From the NCBI RefSeq assembly GCF_021287135.1, contig NZ_JAJTBB010000011.1:16143-80142 (forward strand): a stretch of 64,000 bases of DNA. Direction: 5' to 3'. A program made the translations under genes and the position numbers. The notes under the pieces were generated by a model that saw nothing but the letters and a program-made list of their open reading frames with translations, did no database searches and was not told the DNA's origin. Shown here piece by piece: positions 8,887 through 17,293 of the stretch (positions are counted from its first letter, which is position 1; each line of letters starts with the position of its first letter). The stretch is from Acidovorax sp. GTDB taxonomy: Bacteria; Pseudomonadota; Gammaproteobacteria; Burkholderiales; Burkholderiaceae_C.

Positions 8887-9408
8887 ATGGTTCGATTTTT
8901 CCTGATTTTCATTGCCGTGCTGGCAGTCCTCTTTCGCATCGACATGCTGGACGACGTGCAGCGCGTGGCCGTAGAGCCCTGGACCAGCCTGCTGGCCACG
9001 GCCAGCGCCGCGCTCATGACGCCGCTGGACTCCGACGTGGCGCACCATGGCCGCATCCTGATGAGCAAGGCCAGCGGGTTTGCCGTTTCCATCGAGGCCG
9101 GCTGCAACGGGGTGGAGGCCGCCATCATCCTGATCGCGGGCATGATCGCGTTTCCCTCGCGCTGGATCCACAAGCTGGCGGGCATCGCCATCGGCATTGC
9201 CGCCGTGCAGGTGGTGAACTTGCTGCGCATCATCAGCCTGTATTACCTGGGCAAGTGGAACATGGCCGTGTTCGAGTTTGCCCACCTGTACCTCTGGCAG
9301 GCGCTCATCATGCTGGACGTGCTGGTGGTCTGGATGCTCTGGATCCGCTGGATCGCCCGCCAGACGCCGCCCCCTTCCGACCAACCTCCCGTTGCCCATG
9401 CAGCTTAG
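8887..9408 (+). CDS. xrtH: Exosortase H
   Basis: Integral membrane cysteine protease/transpeptidase that recognises IPTL..WG-type C-terminal sorting tails. The protein has 173 residues and about five hydrophobic helices. The exosortase catalytic residues are all present: Cys73 in EAGCNGVEA, Arg114 in NLLRIISLYYLG, and His133 in FEFAHLYLWQ. Short length and an immediately following partner gene, overlapping by 11 bases, fit the XrtH subgroup. No protein with an IPTL tail is encoded in this window, so its substrates lie elsewhere. Confidence 0.9.
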   Translation: MVRFFLIFIAVLAVLFRIDMLDDVQRVAVEPWTSLLATASAALMTPLDSDVAHHGRILMSKASGFAVSIEAGCNGVEAAIILIAGMIAFPSRWIHKLAGIAIGIAAVQVVNLLRIISLYYLGKWNMAVFEFAHLYLWQALIMLDVLVVWMLWIRWIARQTPPPSDQPPVAHAA

Positions 9409-10009
9409 TTCGCTCGGCCGTTTCCTGCTGGTGGCCATTGCCAGCCTGCTGTGCCTCATGCCCCTGTGGTACTACCTGGCGGCCCAGTTCTCCGTGCCCG
9501 TGTTCTACCTGGCGGGCGAGGCGGCTTCCTCCATTTTCAACTGGGCGCTGAGCTACACGCGCGATGGCACCGTGGGGGTGCTGAACACCACGCTCAAGGT
9601 GGTATCGGTGCAGAACGGCCAGTTCCGCTCGGGCAAGCTCGCGCCCATGCTGGACTACCGCATGCTGGGCTACGGCATCGTGCTGCTGTGGGCGTTGCTG
9701 CTGGCCTCGTTTCCCCGCCACTGGGGGCGCAAGCTGCTCATCGGCTCCTTGGCCATGCTGCCGGTGCAGGCCCTGAACGTGGCCGTGCAGTGGTGCAACG
9801 ATGTCCTCAACCGCGCCGGCCCCGAGGTGTTCGTGCAGACCGGGTCGCCCCAGTGGGTGGCCGACGTGGTGGCCTTTCTGTACCACTTCAACCTCTTCAT
9901 CTTCACGGCGCTGGCGCCGGTGCTGCTGTGGCTGTGGCTGGACCGGGAATACCTGGCCAAGCTGCGGGAGCAGGCGCGCGCCGCCATGGCCGTGCGCCAG
10001 GCGCCTTAA
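9398..10009 (+). CDS. Exosortase H-associated membrane protein
   Basis: 203 residues with three or four membrane segments (FLLVAIASLLCLMPLWYYLA near the start, YGIVLLWALLLAS in the middle, LFIFTALAPVLLWLWL near the end) and a soluble loop. Its position directly after xrtH, with an 11-base overlap, matches the known XrtH-associated membrane protein family, thought to assist sorting in the inner membrane; its exact role is unknown. ATG 9398 was chosen because earlier in-frame codons lie deep inside xrtH. Confidence 0.85.
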   Translation: MQLSSLGRFLLVAIASLLCLMPLWYYLAAQFSVPVFYLAGEAASSIFNWALSYTRDGTVGVLNTTLKVVSVQNGQFRSGKLAPMLDYRMLGYGIVLLWALLLASFPRHWGRKLLIGSLAMLPVQALNVAVQWCNDVLNRAGPEVFVQTGSPQWVADVVAFLYHFNLFIFTALAPVLLWLWLDREYLAKLREQARAAMAVRQAP

Positions 10010-10068
10010 TCGGGCGCCTTCACCGGGCGCCTTCACCGGGCGGCCCGGCGCCGCCGCAGCGGCCGCAA

Positions 10069-10560
10069 CTACAGCATCTGCAGCACCGCGGCCCACTCCG
10101 CCGGCTCCACGGGGGTGATGGACAGCCGGTTCCCCCGCTGCAGCACGCGCATGTTCTCCAGCGCAGGGTGCTGGCGCATCTCGGCCAGCGAGAGCAGCCG
10201 CGTCTTGCGCACCGCCTGCACGTCACGCAACAGCCAGCGCGGGGCGTCGTCGCGCGACTGCGGGTCGTAGTAGGGGGAGGCGGGGTCGAACTGCGTCGGG
10301 TCCGGCCGCACGCCGGAGGCCACCTGGGCGATGCCCGCAATGCCGGGCTCGGGGCAGCTGGAGTGGTAGAACAGCACGCCGTCGCCCACCTGCATGGCGT
10401 CGCGCAGGAAATTGCGGGCCTGGTAGTTGCGCACCCCCGTCCACGGCACGGTGGCGCCGGGGGCCGCCAGGGCGTCGTCGATGGAGCATTCGTCGGGCTC
10501 CGATTTCATGAGCCAGTAGCGGGCGGATGGCGGCACGCGCGGGGTGTCTTGCAAGGTCAT
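10069..10560 (-). CDS. EVE domain-containing protein
   Basis: About 163 residues, almost entirely one EVE domain, a PUA/YTH-like fold that binds modified bases in RNA or DNA. Diagnostic residues: YWLMKSEPDECSIDDA at the start, WTGVRNYQARNFLRDAM, GVLFYHSSCPEPGIAGIAQV, then FDPASPYYDP. Many proteobacterial genomes have one such gene with no known target. It lies downstream of the alkylation-repair genes on the same strand, but 170 bases with a repeat separate it from alkB, so co-transcription is uncertain. Start may be ATG 10569 or 10560. Confidence 0.9.
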   Translation of the reverse strand: MTLQDTPRVPPSARYWLMKSEPDECSIDDALAAPGATVPWTGVRNYQARNFLRDAMQVGDGVLFYHSSCPEPGIAGIAQVASGVRPDPTQFDPASPYYDPQSRDDAPRWLLRDVQAVRKTRLLSLAEMRQHPALENMRVLQRGNRLSITPVEPAEWAAVLQML

Positions 10561-10615
10561 GGCCGCCATTCTGGCAAAGGCGCACGGCGCGTGCCACGGC
10601 GGCCACCGCGCAGGG

Positions 10616-10673
10616 TGCTCATTTTTTAATAGCTGCTTGCGCTTATGGGATAAGCGCTACAGGCCATTTTGTT
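10616..10673 (+). repeat. ATAGCTG repeat, copy 3
   Basis: Good copy: TTTTTTAATAGCTGCTTGCG, then CTTATGGGATAAGCGCTACA and GGCC. Lies between the EVE gene and alkB. Confidence 0.8.
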
Positions 10674-10738
10674 GGCTATTTCGCGGCAAGTCCCGCCGGC
10701 CGTTCAGGCCGCGGACGCCCGGATGCGGCACGCCGCGA

Positions 10739-11392
10739 TCAGCCGGCTTTGCGGAAGGTAAGGTTGATGCGGCACGCGCCCGTCAGCGGGTGCTGCGCCG
10801 CCGGCAGCGGCAGCACGCCATGAAAGCGCAGCCGCGCCGGCCCGCCCCACACCACCACATCGCCATGCAGCAGCGGCACGCGCCGCGCCTTGTCGGCGCG
10901 CTCAGCGCCGCCCCACAGAAACATCGCGGGAATGCCCAGCGACACCGACACGATGGGGTGCGCGTAGTGGCCTTCGTCGCGGTCCTGGTGCAGCGACAGG
11001 CGCGTGCCGGGCGCGTAGCGGTTGATGAGGCAGGCGTCCGGCGCAAAGCCTGGGTAGCCTGCCGCTTCGGCGGCATCGCGGGCCAGTTGCTGAAAGATCG
11101 GCGGCATGGCGGGCCAGCGCTCGCCCGTATCCGGGTCCACCGGGCCGTAGCGGTACCCGCTGCGGTCGCTGATCCAGCCCAGCGGCCCGCAGTTCGTCAT
11201 GGCCACGGACATGCGCTTGCCGCCGGGCGTGATGAGATGGCGGAAGGGAGCCTGTGCCGTGATGGCATCGACGGCCTCCAGCAGGGCTGCCGCCTGCTCC
11301 AAGGCAAAGCCACGCAGCACCACGGCACCCGGTTCCAGCCACTCGGGCGCTTGCGGGGCGGAGGGCAGATCGTCGAACAGGTCGAAGGTCAT
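10739..11392 (-). CDS. alkB: DNA oxidative demethylase AlkB
   Basis: A 2-oxoglutarate/Fe(II) dioxygenase that removes N1-methyladenine and N3-methylcytosine from DNA and RNA. 217 residues, the usual AlkB length. Fe ligands His135 and Asp137 (SLHQDRDEG) and His191 (RFHGV) are present, as is the 2OG-binding pair in CRINLTFR (Arg208, Arg214). The substrate-side motif LINRYAPGTRLSLHQD is typical. Start at 11392 was chosen because the longer frame would read through a repeat. Sits 160 bases after the Ada-coupled oxygenase on the same strand. Confidence 0.95.
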   Translation of the reverse strand: MTFDLFDDLPSAPQAPEWLEPGAVVLRGFALEQAAALLEAVDAITAQAPFRHLITPGGKRMSVAMTNCGPLGWISDRSGYRYGPVDPDTGERWPAMPPIFQQLARDAAEAAGYPGFAPDACLINRYAPGTRLSLHQDRDEGHYAHPIVSVSLGIPAMFLWGGAERADKARRVPLLHGDVVVWGGPARLRFHGVLPLPAAQHPLTGACRINLTFRKAG

Positions 11393-11452
11393 GGCTTTTT
11401 GTCGTCGCATGCCATTGCGACAGCACGTGGCAACGGGCGCAGCCCCACGCGT

Positions 11453-11547
11453 GCACCCGTGGAACTGGCTTTGCCAGGCCACCGGGTGCGTCCCCCTCCC
11501 GCGCAGCGAGAGAGGGGTGAAGGCGCCGCAGGCGACCCAGGGGGTGT
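11453..11547 (-). repeat. 95-bp intergenic repeat, copy A (possible 3'-end element)
   Basis: Begins CACCCGTGGAACTGGCTTTG, continues with GCCAGGCCACCGGG, then the hairpin CCCCCTCCCGCGCAGCGAGA / GAGGGG, and ends CCAGGGGGTGTC right at the stop codon of the minus-strand oxygenase. Near-identical to 49282-49373, which also ends at a minus-strand stop codon. Confidence 0.85.
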
Positions 11548-11551
11548 CACT

Positions 11552-12304
11552 CTATTCAGCATCATGAAAGATGATGCCCACGGTATGGCGCTGCCCCGAG
11601 CGCACGCGGCTCACGCCGTGCCGCATGTTCACGCGGTACGTGCCCCGCGTCCCCTGCACCGGCCGGTGGTGCACCGCGAACGCGACCGCATCGCCCTGGC
11701 GCAGCGGCACGACCTCGGCACGCGACTGCATGCGCGGGCGCTGCTCGGTCAGCACGAACTCGCCGCCGGTGAAGTCGCGCCCCGGCTCCGACAGCAGGAC
11801 GGCCACCTGCAGCGGGAACACGTGCTCGCCATACAGGTCCTGGTGCAGGCAGTTGTAGTCGCCCGGCCCGTACTGCAGCAGCAGCGGGGTGGGGCGCAGC
11901 TGGCCTGCCGCATGGCAGCGGGCGATGAAGTCGGCATGCCGCGCCGGGTAGCGCACGGCCAGGCCCATGGCGGTATTCCAGTGGTTGGCAATGGGCTGCA
12001 ACTGGGGGTACAGCGCATCCCGCAGCCCGGCCACCACATCCGGCAGCGGGTAGCTGAAGTACTGGTATTCGCCCAGGCCGAAGCCGTGGCGCTGCATCAC
12101 CACGCGGCTGCGAAACAGCGGCGGGCCGGCGCGGCGGTACAGCGCCGCCAGGGCCGCGCATTGCGCCGCGTCCAGCAGTTGCGGCAGCACGGCGTGGCCC
12201 TGGGTGTGCAGGTCGTCGACCGCCTGCGCCCAGTCGATGGCCGCCACGCGGGTGGGCCAGGGCATGGCGTCGGGTCGTGCAGGATGGGGCAGGGCAGCGC
12301 TCAT
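11552..12304 (-). CDS. 2OG-Fe(II) oxygenase coupled to Ada (prolyl-hydroxylase-like fold)
   Basis: 250 residues. A C-terminal jelly-roll dioxygenase domain has HQD at 154-156 (YNCLHQDLYGEHVFPLQ), a distal His at 229 (NMRHGVSRV) and GEFVLTEQRPR between them, as in prolyl-4-hydroxylase-type 2OG oxygenases and unlike AlkB. The ATG at 12304 overlaps the ada stop codon as ATGA, so the two are translated together. Context with Ada and AlkB suggests a role in alkylation damage, possibly an alternative demethylase or protein hydroxylase; that role is inference. Confidence 0.85.
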   Translation of the reverse strand: MSAALPHPARPDAMPWPTRVAAIDWAQAVDDLHTQGHAVLPQLLDAAQCAALAALYRRAGPPLFRSRVVMQRHGFGLGEYQYFSYPLPDVVAGLRDALYPQLQPIANHWNTAMGLAVRYPARHADFIARCHAAGQLRPTPLLLQYGPGDYNCLHQDLYGEHVFPLQVAVLLSEPGRDFTGGEFVLTEQRPRMQSRAEVVPLRQGDAVAFAVHHRPVQGTRGTYRVNMRHGVSRVRSGQRHTVGIIFHDAE

Positions 12305-13506
12305 GCCGCCTTCTCCCGCGCCACGCCGTGCGGCTGTGCAGCACCGGCCTCGCGCTCCAGCAATGCCCGCTTGCGTTCCACGCCCCAGCGGTAGCCCGAC
12401 AGGGCGCCGTCGCTTCGCACCACGCGGTGGCACGGTATGGCCACGGCCAGCGCGTTGGCGCCGCAGGCCTGGGCCACCGCGCGGGTGGCCGCGGGCGCAC
12501 CGATGCGCGCGGCAATCTCGGCGTAGCTGGCCGTCTGCCCGGCGGGAATGGTGCGCAGCGCCTGCCACACCCGCTGCTGAAAGGCCGTGCCCCGCACATC
12601 CAGCGGCAAGTCCAGCCCCAGCCCGGGCGCCTCGACAAAGGCCACGACCCGCGCCACCAGCGCTTCGTAGTCGGCATCGCCGCCCACCAGCTCGGCCTGC
12701 GCGAACCGGTCCTGCAGGTCGCGCACCAGGGCGTCGGGATCGTCGCCCAGCAGGATGGCGCACAGGCCCTGGCCGCTGTGCGCGACCAGGATCGCGCCCA
12801 GCGAGCACTGCCCCACCGCAAAGCGGATGCGCTGGGCCGCGCCGCCCGCGCGGTAGCGGGTGGGCGTCATGCCCAGCACCTGGGCGGACTTCTCGTAGAA
12901 GCGGCTGCTGGACTGGTAGCCCGCGCCGTAGATGGCGTCGGTGACCGAATCCGCGCCGGGCTGCCCCAAGGCGCTGCGCACGCGCTGCTCGCGCTGTGCG
13001 GCCGCGTAGGCCCGCGGCGTGAGCCCCGTGGCCTGCTTGAAGACGCGGTGAAGGTGCGAGCTGCTCAGCCCCAGGCGCGCCGCCAGCGCGCCCAGCGTGG
13101 TCGCCCGGCCCTCGGCGGCGTCGGCCTCAATGATGCGGCAGGCCTGCGTGACCCAGCCGGCGTGGTGGGCCTGGGCCGAGGGCTGCTGCGGCTTGCAGCG
13201 CTGGCAGGGCCGAAAGCCTGCGCGTTCGGCCTCGGCGCAGCTGGCGTGAAAGCGCACGTTCTCCGGCCGGGGCGTGCGCGCCGCGCAGCTGGGGCGGCAG
13301 TACACCCCGGTGGTCTGCACGGAATACCAGAAGCTCCCGTCCGCCGCCGCGCTGCGGGCGACCACAGCGGCCCAGCGCGGGTCGGCCTGGGTGGCGGCGG
13401 CCTGCTGGGCTTTGGCGGACGGAACGGTGTGCGGCATGGCAGCGGTGAACGGGCGCAGTGGCGAAGGGCGCAGGGGCGAAGGGCGGGCGGTGGCAGTCGA
13501 CAGCAT
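12301..13506 (-). CDS. ada: Bifunctional Ada: methylphosphotriester sensor and O6-methylguanine methyltransferase
   Basis: 401 residues with the full Ada architecture. The N-terminal zinc/methyl-acceptor domain has four Cys with E. coli spacing (Cys70, Cys74, Cys101, Cys104 in YCRPSC and CQRC); an AraC helix-turn-helix follows (LGLSSSHLHRVFKQATGLTP); the C-terminal methyltransferase carries IPCHRVV with Cys359 as methyl acceptor. Methylation of the first domain turns Ada into an activator of its own operon. Start 13506 has GGAG six bases upstream. The first 30 residues include a PLRPSPLRP repeat that may be unstructured. Confidence 0.96.
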   Translation of the reverse strand: MLSTATARPSPLRPSPLRPFTAAMPHTVPSAKAQQAAATQADPRWAAVVARSAAADGSFWYSVQTTGVYCRPSCAARTPRPENVRFHASCAEAERAGFRPCQRCKPQQPSAQAHHAGWVTQACRIIEADAAEGRATTLGALAARLGLSSSHLHRVFKQATGLTPRAYAAAQREQRVRSALGQPGADSVTDAIYGAGYQSSSRFYEKSAQVLGMTPTRYRAGGAAQRIRFAVGQCSLGAILVAHSGQGLCAILLGDDPDALVRDLQDRFAQAELVGGDADYEALVARVVAFVEAPGLGLDLPLDVRGTAFQQRVWQALRTIPAGQTASYAEIAARIGAPAATRAVAQACGANALAVAIPCHRVVRSDGALSGYRWGVERKRALLEREAGAAQPHGVAREKAA

Positions 13507-13625
13507 GGCAGGCTCCGAAAGAAAAGAAGGGATGCCGGCCACTCTAGGGACGGCGCCCCCGCGGCGCACTCCGAAGCTTGCTTTTGAATTCTGCGTCATT
13601 GCGGGCACAAAGCAGTGCGTACGGT

Positions 13626-13683
13626 TGCTATTGATTTAATAGCTGTTAGCGATTGATGGGTAAGCGCTAGAGGCCAAAAATGC
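13626..13683 (+). repeat. ATAGCTG repeat, copy 4
   Basis: TGCTATTGATTTAATAGCTG, then TTAGCGATTGATGGGTAAGC and GCTAGAGGCC. It lies between the SNF2 helicase stop codon and ada, ending at the helicase stop. Confidence 0.85.
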
Positions 13684-13684
13684 C

Positions 13685-16300
13685 TCAATTTTCCGGCGGC
13701 TGCAGCGCGCGGGCCCGCCGCTTGCCGGTGCTGCCCCAGCGGCGCGCGTCCTCGCCGGGAATGCCCAGCGGGTTGTTGGCCGGCTCCGCCAGCGGCGCCA
13801 GCAGCGCGTGCAAGTCGGCCTCGCTGAACTTCACCGCGCCGGCCGCGTCATGGCCCAGCACGCCGCTGGCCAGCGCCGCCTTGCGGGCCTGCAGCTCCAG
13901 CATGCGCTCCTCGATGCTGCCTTCCACCACCAGCTGGTAGACGAACACCGGCTGGTCCTGCCCGATGCGGTGGGCGCGGGCGGTGGCCTGTTCCTGCACG
14001 GCGGGGTTCCACCACGGGTCGAGGTGGACCACCGTGTCGGCGGCCGTGAGGTTCAGGCCCACGCCGCCGGCCTTGAGGCTCACCAGCAGGATGGGGGCGC
14101 TGCCCGCGCCCTGCGCCTGAAAGCGCTTCACCACGGCCCCCCGCTCGCGCGGCGGCGTCTGGCCGGTGAGGGTGAGGTAGGGCAGGGCCAAGGTGTCGAG
14201 CTGCTCGGCCGCCAGGGTCAGCATCTCGGTGAACTGCGAGAACACCAGCACGCGGCGGCCTTCCTCCACCAGCGGGGGCAGCAGGTCGGCCAGCAGTTCG
14301 AGCTTGGCGCGCTCCATGGTGTGGGCGGTCTTGGTGGTCCCTTTGACGAGCCGCGGGTCGCAGCAGACTTGGCGCAGCTTGAGCAACGCATCCAGGATGG
14401 CGATCTGCGCCCCGTCAAAGCCCTGGCGCTCCAGCGCGCGGCGCACCTGCTTGTCGGCCGCCGTGCGCACGGCCTCGTACAGCTCGCGCTGCTTGCCCTG
14501 CAGCTGCACGCGCAGGATGCTTTCGGTGCGCGGGGGCAGCTCGGTGGCCACGTCCTGCTTGCGGCGGCGCAGGATGAAGGGGCGCACGCGCTGGGCCAGC
14601 AGCTGGGCGCGCAGGGTTTCGCCGTTTTCCTCGATGGGCTTGCGCCAGCGGGCGTTGAAGCTGCGCACATCGCCCAGAAAGCCGGGCATCAGAAAGTCAA
14701 ACTGCGCCCACAGCTCGCCCAGGTGGTTTTCGAGCGGCGTGCCGGTCAGGCACAGCAGGTGCGGGGCCTGCAGGCGGCGCAGGGCGCGGGCGCTGCGGCT
14801 GCCGGCGTTCTTCACCATCTGCGCCTCGTCCAGGATCAGCAGGTGGAACGGCTGCGCGGCCAGCGCGTCCACGTCGCGCCACAGCAGCGGGTAGGTGGTC
14901 AGCACCAGGTCGTGCTGGGCGATCTGCAGGTAGCGCCGGCCGCGGTCCGGCCCGTGCAGCGCCAGCACGCGCAGGCCGGGCGCCATGCGCGCGGCCTCGG
15001 CCTGCCAGTTGAAGAGCAGCGAGGTGGGGAGCACGACCAACGCCGGGCGCGTGAGCCGGCCGGCTTCCTTCTCCACCAGCACATGCGCCAGCGCCTGCGC
15101 CGTCTTGCCCAGGCCCATGTCGTCGGCCAGGATGCCGGAGAGGCCCTGTTCGCGCAGGTACTGGAGCCAGGCGAGGCCCTCCAGCTGGTAGGGGCGCAGT
15201 TGCACTTGCAGGCCCTGCGGTGCGGCCACGGGCTGGGGCGTGCCGATGCGGCGCAGGCGCTGGGCCAGCTGCGCCAGGCCGGCGTCGCCCTGCAGCTGCC
15301 AGTCGTTGCTCCAGCCGTTCACGGTGCCCACGCGGTGGACCTGTACCAGCCCGGCGCGCAGGGCCTCGATGCGGCGCGCCTCCCAGGCGCCCAGGTGCAG
15401 TGGGTCGCCGTCCTGGCGCTGGTTGCGCGTGGGGTCGGTCAGCAGGTCCACCATGGCGCCCACAATGGCCTTGAGCGGCCCGGCGGGCGCCTCGATGCGC
15501 TTGCCGCCGGGGGCGCGCAGCTTGATGAGGGCCAGGTCGTCAATGGCCGCCATCTGCTGCGCGTTCAGCCAGCGCGGGTCGCGGCGCAGCAGGTCGGCCA
15601 GCAGCGGGGCCAGGTCCAGGGTTTCGCCGTCGATCTCGATGCCCAGGGTCAGCAGCCAGGCGCCTTCGCGCTCGGGCAGCATGAGCTTTTGCACGGGGCG
15701 CTCGCGTGGGGCCAGCGGTCCATCCACCTCCTTGCCCAGCAGCTCGCCGGTGTGGGGGGCGATGTGCAGCTTCCAGCGCAGCACGGGCACGCTTTCGTGC
15801 GCAAAGCCGGGGTGCACCACCACGCTCCAGCCCTCGGCGCGCAGCTGCGGCACCACGTCGGCCCAGAAGTCGCCAAACTGCGCCTCCTGCGCCAGCGTCC
15901 ACACGGGGCCCAGGCTGCTGGCCGCGGCGCGGTGGCGCCACTGGAGCTTGCCGGCATCCACAGGGATCAGGCCCAGGTCCCACACGCGGTCCATCGCGTC
16001 CGCCTCGGCCGCCAGGTTGCGCTGCAGGCGCACCACCGGGCCGCCGGTGTCAAACAGCTCCAGCACCTCTGCGGGGCGCCCGCCCAGGATGGAGGTGGGC
16101 GCGCTTTCGTGCCAGGTGGCGCCGCCCTCCGTGCGGTAGGTGAAGTCGATCTGCGCCAGCGTCACGCTGTCGCCGCGCGGGCCCAGGCGGCCGTGGGGCG
16201 CCATGCCCAGCAGGCCCTGGCCGCGGCCGAGGGTCATGAGCGTGATGCGGGGCTGAAAGTGGCCGGGGACGGGGGCCGTCATCGGGCGGCGCGCGCCCAT
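13685..16300 (-). CDS. SNF2/RapA-type DEAD-box helicase
   Basis: An 871-residue SF2 ATPase that probably translocates on double-stranded DNA and remodels bound proteins. Motif I LADDMGLGKTAQALAH lies near residue 395, motif II ILDEAQ near 490, then LTGTPLEN, and the C-terminal helicase half has VFSQFTEML, LKAGGVGLNLTAADTVVHLD and QATARAHRIGQ. The N-terminal ~350 residues resemble the SNF2-associated bacterial domain. No nuclease or methyltransferase domain is visible, so it is not an obvious restriction or DISARM gene. Start could also be 16282. It lies upstream of ada on the same strand, separated by a repeat. Confidence 0.93.
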   Translation of the reverse strand: MGARRPMTAPVPGHFQPRITLMTLGRGQGLLGMAPHGRLGPRGDSVTLAQIDFTYRTEGGATWHESAPTSILGGRPAEVLELFDTGGPVVRLQRNLAAEADAMDRVWDLGLIPVDAGKLQWRHRAAASSLGPVWTLAQEAQFGDFWADVVPQLRAEGWSVVVHPGFAHESVPVLRWKLHIAPHTGELLGKEVDGPLAPRERPVQKLMLPEREGAWLLTLGIEIDGETLDLAPLLADLLRRDPRWLNAQQMAAIDDLALIKLRAPGGKRIEAPAGPLKAIVGAMVDLLTDPTRNQRQDGDPLHLGAWEARRIEALRAGLVQVHRVGTVNGWSNDWQLQGDAGLAQLAQRLRRIGTPQPVAAPQGLQVQLRPYQLEGLAWLQYLREQGLSGILADDMGLGKTAQALAHVLVEKEAGRLTRPALVVLPTSLLFNWQAEAARMAPGLRVLALHGPDRGRRYLQIAQHDLVLTTYPLLWRDVDALAAQPFHLLILDEAQMVKNAGSRSARALRRLQAPHLLCLTGTPLENHLGELWAQFDFLMPGFLGDVRSFNARWRKPIEENGETLRAQLLAQRVRPFILRRRKQDVATELPPRTESILRVQLQGKQRELYEAVRTAADKQVRRALERQGFDGAQIAILDALLKLRQVCCDPRLVKGTTKTAHTMERAKLELLADLLPPLVEEGRRVLVFSQFTEMLTLAAEQLDTLALPYLTLTGQTPPRERGAVVKRFQAQGAGSAPILLVSLKAGGVGLNLTAADTVVHLDPWWNPAVQEQATARAHRIGQDQPVFVYQLVVEGSIEERMLELQARKAALASGVLGHDAAGAVKFSEADLHALLAPLAEPANNPLGIPGEDARRWGSTGKRRARALQPPEN

Positions 16301-16517
16301 GCGCAGTGCGGGGCCGGGTGGGTTGGGCGGGGTGCAAGGGGCGGCATGGGCCGATTGTGCCCCGCAGGGCGCAGCCCCGGGCCGGGCGCCTGGCGCCGGT
16401 GCAATTACCCAGGAGACGCGGCAGTTCTCGCTGCGAATCCGCTGTACCCGGCGGTTCTGTGAAGGGCCGGTTTCGGCACCTTGCGGGGCGCGGCCCCAGC
16501 GAGCGCGTCAACAACCT

Positions 16518-17240
16518 TCAATGGAATTCCCAGGCCACGCCTGCCTGGGCAAATGTCCGCCCGCTGCCCCACCCGGCGGAGGCCGAGAGCTTGAGCCCCT
16601 CGGCCAGCGTGTAGCGCACGCCCAGGGCCTTGTCGGGGCGGGCGCGCTGTTCTCCGTGGATCTCTGCGGTCAGCTGCAGCACGTCCGTGAGCGGGGCTTC
16701 GGCGCCCGCAGCCCAGGTGGCGGCGGTCTCGCGCACGCCCTGGCTCTTGGCGCTGCGCTGGCCTGCGTTGAAATGCAGCGCCCAGCGGTCCTGGCGGTAG
16801 GTGGCCAGGGCCAGGAGGGCACGTTCCCGGGTGCTCACAGGCTGTGGGGCTGCGTCGGTGTGCGTGCGGGGGTAGTTCAGGTCCAGCCGCGCGCCCAGCG
16901 ACCAGCCGGCGTCGGCCTGGAGGGGCACCCATTTCACGGTCAGGCCCTGGCCTTGCAACTCCACGGCGTTGCGGGTCTGCCGGTCCTTGTCGCGGGACAG
17001 CGCCACGCCCAGCTCCAGCCCTTCGGCCACGCCTGCGCCCAGCGCCAGATCGGCACCGCGCGCGCGGTTGTCGCGGTGGAGGGTGCCCTCCACCTTGAAG
17101 GCGCCCCGGTCCAGGGTGCCCGCGTCATCGGTGGTCATGGGGGCTTCGGCCTGCGCCAGGCCTGCCGAGGCGCAGCCCAGCACCAGCAGCAACGTGGCGG
17201 CGGAGCACCTGCCCGGGGCAGGCGCACGCGTTGTCTTCAT
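16518..17240 (-). CDS. Predicted outer-membrane beta-barrel protein
   Basis: 240 residues with a signal peptide (LLLVLGCASAGLAQAEA, about 18-33). The mature part alternates short polar and aromatic/hydrophobic strands (AFKVEGTLHRD, LELGVALSRD, WSLGARLDLNYP, RWALHFNAGQRS, LKLSASAGWG) and ends in VAWEFH, with a terminal aromatic region as in barrels. No named family recognised. GAGAGGA precedes the ATG at 17240. It is the last gene after a two-component system, so the kinase may regulate it. Confidence 0.7.
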   Translation of the reverse strand: MKTTRAPAPGRCSAATLLLVLGCASAGLAQAEAPMTTDDAGTLDRGAFKVEGTLHRDNRARGADLALGAGVAEGLELGVALSRDKDRQTRNAVELQGQGLTVKWVPLQADAGWSLGARLDLNYPRTHTDAAPQPVSTRERALLALATYRQDRWALHFNAGQRSAKSQGVRETAATWAAGAEAPLTDVLQLTAEIHGEQRARPDKALGVRYTLAEGLKLSASAGWGSGRTFAQAGVAWEFH

Positions 17241-17293
17241 GAAAGGTCCTCTCGAAGGCGGGCGCAGAACCCGCCGGTTGGTGAAAATAATTG

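Noticed and set aside
13685-16300. SNF2 helicase as part of a phage-defence system (DISARM or BREX)
   Set aside because: No accompanying methyltransferase, PLD or DUF1998 genes; neighbours are DNA-repair genes.
13808-16462. 884-residue plus-strand frame opposite the SNF2 helicase
   Set aside because: Same kind of shadow composition; the helicase motifs on the minus strand are unambiguous.
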